Below, piece by piece: positions 21,405 to 27,866 of a stretch of 27,866 nt of DNA. The notes under the pieces are model-generated. The model saw nothing but the letters and a program-made list of their open reading frames with translations. It did not search any database and had not been told where the DNA came from. Made by a program: the position numbers and the translations under genes. The stretch's first letter is position 1, and each line of letters begins with the position of its first letter. This DNA is from Folioceros fuciformis (Eukaryota; Anthocerotophyta; Anthocerotopsida; Anthocerotales), in assembly GCA_049999805.1 (NCBI GenBank), contig JBNGIO010006173.1:122763-150628 (forward strand), written 5' to 3'.

Positions 21405-24400
21405 ATGGAGCAAGGCGCAGGAGGTGGGGGAGCATCTGCCATATTTAGCTTCGTGCAGAGCTTCATTGATCGCTCCGACATGTCCACTACTCAGTCCAAC
21501 CTTACCTCGCGGTCTCAGTCCCCGTTGCCTACCACTCCCATTTCCGCGGCCGGCTCCGTGGCTGGATCGGGGACCGAGGCGCTGGCAGAGGGATCCGCGT
21601 CCCCCTCGCGTTTGGTACCCTCTTCTGCCCGCTTGCAGCATCCCAACAGTGAGACCGCCACTGACCTTCACAGGCAAGACCAGGTATTGCAACCAGTTTG
21701 CTGTTTGCTCCGGATGGTGTGTTGCGTCCCCTGCATTGATGTACGAGGTGTTGGTGTCCGCGGTCCTCCGCAGAGTCTGCCCAGCATGTGATTTTTGTCT
21801 TCCTGTCGAGGGCGAGGACAGAGTAGCAGCAGATACAGGGCACCCTGTAATGCTAACTTGACGTTGCACTTTTTTGGTTCCTTTGACGGAGCTCAGGTGT
21901 GATAGGCATCTGCATCCGGGCTTCATGCTACTTTTGCTAATCTTGCTGCTGCTCAGCACCTACTCCGGCTCCGGTATTTGAGCAACGGTTTCGTTCCTGT
22001 CCCTTACAGAGCCGCTTGGACTACAAAAGTGAAGAGTACAGGCAGTTGTTCCATCTTCCCCCCGAAGAGGTATGCCTTTTGCGGTATTGAAGTCGACTTG
22101 TGCCAGCAGTGTGGCACTTAATTCGAGCGCTCGAATTCAGAAAGTGGTATTCGGGTCTGCAGGTCCTCGTCGAAGATTTCAACTGTGCTTTGCAGAAAAA
22201 GATCCTGCTGCAGGTATTCGTGTTGGATGCACGTCATGGTATGTGCTTTGGAATGTCGGCCCGGTTCCCTGGCTAACTTCTCGTCCTTTCATGGCTCTGC
22301 CTCCCAGGGCCACATGTACCTGTTTGAACGCTATGTCTGTTTCTACTCCAACATTTTTGGATATGAAAAGAAGGTTTCGATCCTACCCAGTCTTGCGGTG
22401 CCACTCTCCTCATAGCTTGGATATGATCAAATTTTTCTCACACCAATGCCTTTGCAGAAAGTGCTCCCTTTGAAGGATGTGACTTGCGTGAAGAAGGCAA
22501 AGACGGCACAAGTGTTCCCTAATGCCATTGAAATAACTGCTTGGGGGAAGAAGGTACGGATACCCTTGGCCCTGCTCATCGATCTTTTGGTTGACAGGGA
22601 TAGGGGAACTGCCAGTCAATCTGACTGCACTGTCTTAGGAAGCTGACAGGTAAAGTTTCCCTCGTGCAGCATTTCTTTGCATCTTTCCTGTCACGGGATG
22701 AGGCATATCGCCTTATTGTTAATGGTTGGTCACATCATAGCGGCTATGCGCGCATTTACTTGGGGTCTCAAGCTTCCCAGACTCCTCAAGGCTCTCCTGG
22801 TCTGGTGAGTTTGTGCTGCCGTGGCCTTACCTGTTGGTTGGTGTAGACACCACTTTCCCCTCTTGTTTTAGTTCAACTTGTAGGTAGATGCTTTGCACCT
22901 GAGTTAATAATGTTTGGCATTGCTGTCCTGTTCACTATACTGAATTGTGTGTCCTCCTCCTCCAGTCCTACCTGCCATAGCAGTGTTGCCTTCAGGGTCA
23001 GCCTCCTCTTAAATCTGATCCTGTGGTAGTTATGATCCGCTAGGAGGACAGGACCCTGTGCTGGCTGACGCCGTATTGATTCTTGCAGCAGTATCTGCTC
23101 TCCTTACCTGTTGAACGGTTTTTGAAGGTGTTTTGAACGCCGGGTGCTTTGCACAATGTTGTGCATTCTGTTGATGTCCTTGCCTATCTTGTCCATGCTA
23201 CAGAGTCCTCGTCCTCTTGGCCCAACACTCTCAGAAGCAGTAGTGTTGGCTTCAGGTTCTGACTCGCAGCCACCTGTCCGATCTATTCTTGGTGATAGTT
23301 TTGGAAGCAGGTAATGTCTTTGATTTCCATGTTATTATGTCTTATGTTACTTATGTTGTAGGTCATGTATTGAAGAGCCTCTTCTCTGCCTCAGGGATAT
23401 TGAAGAGGTTCCGAGCTCAACTGCACCCTCTTTAGCAGATGATGGCGAAAGGGCATCTCCCCAAGATTTGATTGAGAGAGTTGAAGCTGATATCTCTCTT
23501 GAGGGTGTGTCAGATGAGGGCGGTCCGAGTACTAGCAGCCCTTCAATTGGCCATCTCTTGTGGGAAATTGGTGATCTGGAAGCTCCAGAATGTATGAACC
23601 TGTCCTCGTCTTTGCAGTAGTTCGATTTCGTGCTGGAGGGGCTGACATTCTTCTTTCACCTAAATTGTGGCATTGGAAATTGCAGTGCCTACAGTATACA
23701 AGACAGTTGCTGAGTCCGAGTTTCCGGTGAGATCCCTCTCACGCTGCCACTTGCGCATGTGATAGTTTCAGTCATACATGCACTTCAAGTTTATTGAGCA
23801 GTAGTGATGTGTCGATGCCCACTGCTAATATGTTCATGGACGTCGCAGATTGACGTGAAGGATTTCTTCAGGCTTTTCCTGTCAAATGAAGCTGTTGGCT
23901 TCACAGAAATGGTCCACACCAAGTGTGGCGATGAAGGTTTGTCTTTGATTTATTCTGGTACTTGGATAGCTTGTGTATTTAAAAAAAAGCCTGCTTCTCT
24001 CAGTGTTCAGTGCTGTGGTGGAATTTGTAGAGTTCAGTTGTACACTCTGGGAAAAACGACATCAATTTGGGCATGCCCGTGAGATTTCGTTTCGTTACCC
24101 TATCAATTTTGTCTTCGGTAAGAAAGCTGCGACTTCTTGCAAGGAAATTGATTCTATGGATGTTTGGAGATGCTTTCTTGCTTTCTAGTAGTTTGCTCAT
24201 TCCTTTTCCTTGCTGAAGGTCCCAAGGCAACGTACTGTCATGAGACTCAGCGATTTCGAGTTTACAAGAACAGGTCAAATAGCTCCCTAGAATAAGGCGC
24301 TGGCAGCAGTTTAGGGAGAAGCTACACTAGTTTTGGCATCTTGTAATGACAGTCGGATTTTTTGCTTCCAGCCATCTGGTGTTGGAATCTGCTCAACAAA

Positions 24401-25825
24401 TGGCAGACATTCCATATGGGGACTACTTTCACGTTCAGGTTTGGAAGTAAATCTTTTGCATCTTATCATCATCGGTCCCTGGGCCCTTTCTTCCTAATCC
24501 GTATGTGGTGTAGCAGGTTCGATGGGATGTTCAGAGTATGGCTGGCAATGGAGCAACTGGTTGTTTTTTTCGTGTCTCGCTTCATGTTCCCTTCACTAAA
24601 AGGACTGTCTGGAGAAGTATGTGTTTGCTAACTGTTAATTGCTTGTTTGCCTCCCTCACCTTATGTTCTATGCGTGGTTCATCCTGAAGGACACTTTCTC
24701 TAACCTCTTCCCTTCCCAGGTAAGATTGAGCAAGGTACTTTTGATGGGTGTAAAGATGCGTATACAACTTGGATACGGGAGGTAACTGCATTGTGTGTTC
24801 TATTGGACCTGTGCATTTGGGCTCGATTGCATGCTGTGCTAGTGAGATTGATAGTGGGTCCTGGTCAGGCCCATAGGTTGTTAGGAGACTTGCAAGCGAT
24901 GACTAGTATACCGACCACTTCACTCAAGCCTTCGGAATCACTACCCACACCAAGTTTGGAAGATGGTTCGAAAGACCTGCAAGGGTTTGAACATTTGCCG
25001 CATAGGTTGCTGAACCTTGTAGGTACGTATCTAATCGCTAAGCACTATCCCCAGCTCTTCTTGTGTGTCAAAGATTGAAATAAGAGGTTGGATTGTGCTT
25101 GTTGGCCCTGGAGTTGTGGAGAAATGTAAGTCTGTTTGGAACTAAACACTCAGGTGCATTCAACAGACGTTCAGCGACCACTCCCAGAAGGGGACGGGCT
25201 TGAAGGGAGAAGTGGTCGTCTATATCAAGGCTACTCCAGTTCCTCTGCTGGACCTGAGCGTGCTTGTGATGATGCTCCAAGAGCAGGAAGTCCCCTCAAA
25301 AGGGCTCAAGATTTGCCTTCTGGGAGCGAGCTGCGGAGGGGTTTGATCAGTCAGAGGAAACTGGGGGCGATGCATCGGCTTTGGGCAAATTGGTGTCCTA
25401 CGAGTCTGAAGTCTTGGAATCAACTAAAGTTGGTATTGATTTTCATTATCGCGATTTTACTTCTGCAGGTAAAGTTTGTCCCCTCTTGTCAACTTGTTGT
25501 GTCGGTTGTTGAAAATTCATGTCCTGATCCATGAAATGATTGTTAGTAGGTTTGCATAATGGTAGCAGTGGCCAGGCCGCGAGGAGTGCAGTATGTTCCT
25601 GTTGGATATTCAAGCAGTTCTGTGGGGTCCTTGTTTCCTGGGGCCTCTGCCTCAGGCCATGCTGGAGAGGAAATATCTTGGATCGAACAACGAGCCAGGT
25701 TCCTGAGAGACGAAATGGCAATGACTGAGGCACGACTGCAAACTTTGCAACATGATCTAGCAGTATTGAAGATGTACTTCCACCACTTCCACAAGTCCAA
25801 TCCACAGCTGGATTTGGATCTTTAA
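21405..25825 (+). CDS. GRAM-VASt membrane protein, VAD1/Lam/GRAMD1 (Aster) family
   Basis: Eighteen in-phase exons: 21405-21683, 22010-22069, 22163-22213, 22308-22373, 22458-22553, 22670-22804, 23204-23310, 23395-23591, 23686-23726, 23849-23936, 24031-24117, 24219-24273, 24372-24438, 24517-24616, 24720-24781, 24869-25018, 25154-25468, 25550-25825; 743 aa. The start is the first ATG in the open frame, but the frame is open upstream to 20967, so the N-terminus is provisional. A GRAM domain lies at about 98-205 (SEEYRQLFHLPPEE, ILLQGHMYLFERYVCFYSN, FPNAIEI, HFFASFLSRDEAYRLI). A VASt domain lies at about 330-500 (VYKTVAESEFPIDVKDFF, GHAREISFRYPINFVFGPKA, HLVLESAQQMADIPYGDYF). One transmembrane helix lies at about 638-660 (LVLIFIIAILLLQVCIMVAV) and a coiled coil at about 692-730. 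GRAM-VASt-TM proteins sit in the ER at membrane contact sites; VASt binds sterols in yeast Lam and animal Aster proteins. Arabidopsis VAD1 limits cell death. The substrate here is unknown. Confidence 0.92.
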
Positions 25826-26340
25826 ACCGAGCTAACCAGAGATCACTGCCCGGAAGACCCTAAAATCCTCGTGCAGCAGTCTGACGTGTTAACAGCCCAG
25901 TGATGCCAGCTGAACTTTGGGAATGGCTTCGGAAGGTGTGTATTAACAGTGCTTCATAATGTTAGATTGTACATCTGTCAATGGTGGTACTCATCCTTGT
26001 GCTTAGTAACATTTGGTGGACTGTCATCCAAAGATCCAAGATGTGGGCCTGTGACTGCCGCACAGTCCTCCTTCATCAGGATGTTGGCCCTACAATTGTT
26101 GTTGTCCATGAATTGTAAAGTCTGTAGTCTCAAAACATGTACTCGTAAATCGCAGTCTTCAGTTGAAAGTGAGCATATTGCTTGCATGGCGGAAATTTCA
26201 GTCAGTGGCTGAAATAGTCGTGGCTAGTGCGGGATGGGTTGCAGACAGCAACTTTACCGAGTGATCTGGGAGTGTTGTTGCTGTCGGGCCTTAGATGTTA
26301 TTCCCACTGCAAATTTGAAGTAAACTGAACCATATCTTTA
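25826..26340 (+). other. Probable 3' UTR of the GRAM-VASt gene
   Basis: The sequence keeps gene-like composition and has no supported ORF. It becomes AT-rich after about 26320 (TTTATTATGTAAAG-like), a plausible polyadenylation region. The exact end is not visible. Confidence 0.45.
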
Positions 26341-26456
26341 TTATGTAAAGTAAAAATTAGAATATCTGGTATATGATGAGTTTACTGGCAAGAATTTTGA
26401 ATATGTAATTATATTAAAAGGCGTTTTGCATGTTTCCTGGTTTTTGAAAGAAAGGG

Positions 26457-26690
26457 CTTGGTTAGACCCGGTGATAACGGGAGACATGAGCTTGGTCAGT
26501 CTTCGTTGGATTTATATTAAAGGGCTTGGTCAACCACCTTGACAACAAGGGACTCGGTTAGTTTTCTTGGGTGATGTATTAAAGGGTCAGGTCATTCACC
26601 TTGACAACAAGAAAAAAGGCGTGGTTAGTCTTCTTTGTTAATGTATTAAAGGTCTTGGCCGGTCTTCTTTGGTGATATATTGTAGCATTT
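26457..26690. repeat. Degenerate tandem repeat, unit about 60-67 nt
   Basis: The landmark TATTAAAGG occurs at 26515, 26577 and 26644. Each is followed by CTTGG/TCAGG-TCA and then GGTTAGT-CTTCTT, and two copies share CACCTTGACAACAAG. Unit lengths are 62 and 67 nt, with a shortened last copy. Copies are diverged. Confidence 0.75.
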
Positions 26691-26894
26691 CTTGGTCAGA
26701 GGATTTTAATTGCACTATAGGAAGTATTTCTGGGGCAATTGGTTTTCATTGTTGCTTGGGGGCAAGGTTTTCTTTGCATTACAAGTGAGCATTGGCCATT
26801 GTATTGAAAGGCTTTTTTTTGAAGTTTATGAAAACATGCTTCAAGATAATTTACACCATTTAAAAGGGCAAGGTTAGTCTTCTTTAGTACAACT

Positions 26895-26960
26895 ATTGTA
26901 CTGTTCTTTGGGTAAAGGTTTCCATTGCACTACCACCCTTCGCCCAAAGAACACTACAAT
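26895..26960. repeat. Imperfect inverted repeat, 24-nt arms
   Basis: The arm at 26895-26918 and the arm at 26937-26960 are reverse complements at 21 of 24 positions around an 18-nt loop. The shared core is CCCAAAGAACA / TGTTCTTTGGG. It could fold as a hairpin or be the remnant of a small inverted-repeat element. Confidence 0.75.
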
Positions 26961-27672
26961 TACTACAATACTTGCACTTATTAGCCCCTTTGCTCGTTGG
27001 ATAATGTCGTATATAAGATGACGACGATGGCAGACTCAAGCTATAGGTAGTCTACTCATAAACAACTAGAGTGGTACATTTTTTGGACCATGCTATCTTG
27101 GGAGCTATTAGTAGTTTTTAAGCTTAAAGCACCGTGAGACGCGAGCCTTACCTCTGATAGTTTGTCTAACCTCTTTTGAGTAACCCTAAACCATGAAGAA
27201 CTCAAAAAAGTGGTAATCACTTGATTTATACAAGTCACCGATCAATGAAGCATTCTTCTTAAATTTGTCATTAATATACTAGTCAATCTAAATAATTTTT
27301 TTAATAAATCTAAATAAATTTATTAACTAGTAATATTTTTCATATATGTAGAATAAGATAATCCCATAAAGACAAGAGATGGTGAGCTAATCTACTATAG
27401 CTATGTGATAAATTTTTTATTATATTAGATTATAATTTTATTTAATAAAAATAATAAAATAATTTTAATCTCACCATGAAAAGATGTTAGAATGAAATAA
27501 CTAATAGATGCAAAATAACTTCTAATGAACCAAGATCAAGAAGAAGAGACTGATATATACATACATGATTAAAAAGGAGAAAAAAGACAATCACATCTAT
27601 TCTAAAGATAAGGAGGAATAACTTAAAGAGCGCTGAAGACCAAAAGAAAACTAGCCCCCTTAAATATCATTC

Positions 27673-27717
27673 GCAAAACTACCTATTGCTCCTAGAAAGT
27701 TGGAGCAATAGTTTTGC
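27673..27717. repeat. Hairpin-forming inverted repeat
   Basis: GCAAAACTA...TTGCTCC at 27673-27692 pairs with GGAGCAATAGTTTTGC at 27702-27717. All 16 positions of the right arm match, with a 4-nt bulge in the left arm. The loop is about 9 nt. Confidence 0.8.
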
Positions 27718-27762
27718 ATAGCGACTAGGTATAGCAAGAAGAAAGAATACTAAACACAATTT

Positions 27763-27866
27763 GAGGGTCATTGATTTGTGAGAGCTCCATAATATGAGCT
27801 AAATCGTTATTCAAAGCCATATCCACAAACCAATGGACAAAATATGGAGGTCACTGATTTGTGAGA
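27763..27866. repeat. Direct repeat of a GAGGGTCATTGATTTGTGAGA-like word at the window end
   Basis: A 21-nt word at about 27764-27784 recurs at about 27847-27866 with one substitution and one deleted base, giving a spacing of about 83 nt. The second copy is cut by the window end, so the full repeat length is unknown. Confidence 0.65.

Larger units (their letters stand above)
26341..27866. other. Gene-free AT-rich sequence with decayed repeats
   Basis: There is no ORF with recognisable content on either strand. The stretch is rich in AT runs (notably 27270-27470), degenerate tandem repeats and inverted repeats. It looks like old transposon-derived or satellite-like sequence. No transposase, reverse transcriptase or terminal repeat pair could be identified. 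Confidence 0.55.

Noticed and set aside
1-27866. Novel defence system, CRISPR array, biosynthetic cluster or viral insertion
   Set aside because: All recognisable genes are ordinary single-copy-type plant nuclear genes from unrelated pathways. No spaced identical repeats, polymerase, capsid, integrase or enzyme cluster was seen.

Overview
This is a eukaryotic nuclear window with five complete or nearly complete intron-rich genes of a green plant. All splice models were built by hand from GT-AG junctions, reading phase and family conservation. The gene set points to a seedless, flagellate-sperm land plant or close streptophyte relative (bryophyte or lycophyte grade). One gene is a PAS-EDR-Raf kinase of the ANR/ARK/CTR1L type, known from early-diverging land-plant lineages. 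Another encodes a three-DM10 axonemal protein (EFHC1/RIB72 family), which plants need only if they build flagella. I cannot name the species. There are two 100-N assembly gaps (6711-6810 and 9646-9745).

Layout. (1) 119-5410, minus: ANR-like kinase, 16 exons, 1253 aa. (2) 5411-7227: divergent intergenic region with a gap. (3) 7228-10367, plus: EFHC1/RIB72-like protein, about 13 exons, with one exon of the third DM10 domain lost in a gap. (4) 10368-11793: convergent intergenic region with simple repeats. (5) 11794-14510, minus: ARID plus alpha-crystallin-domain DNA-binding protein, 11 exons, 449 aa. (6) 14511-15862: divergent promoter region with E2F-like sites. (7) 15863-18986, plus: CDT2/DTL, the WD40 substrate receptor of CUL4-DDB1, 16 exons, 524 aa, ending in a PIP box. 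(8) 18987-21404: intergenic and leader sequence with short tandem duplications and an AT-rich tract. (9) 21405-25825, plus: GRAM-VASt-TM-coiled-coil protein of the VAD1/Lam/GRAMD1 (Aster) family, 18 exons, about 743 aa. (10) 25826-27866: 3' flank, then gene-free sequence with degenerate tandem repeats and hairpins.

The genes serve unrelated processes: ABA/ethylene/stress signalling, sperm axoneme, chromatin or transcription, replication licensing, and lipid transport or cell-death control. I see no operon-like or cluster logic. The two divergent pairs (ANR/EFHC1 and ARID/CDT2) share promoter regions. I found no CRISPR array, RNA gene, intact transposon or viral gene. The most notable content is the ANR kinase with its full three-module architecture, the plant axonemal DM10 gene, and a CDT2 promoter carrying a perfect E2F site.
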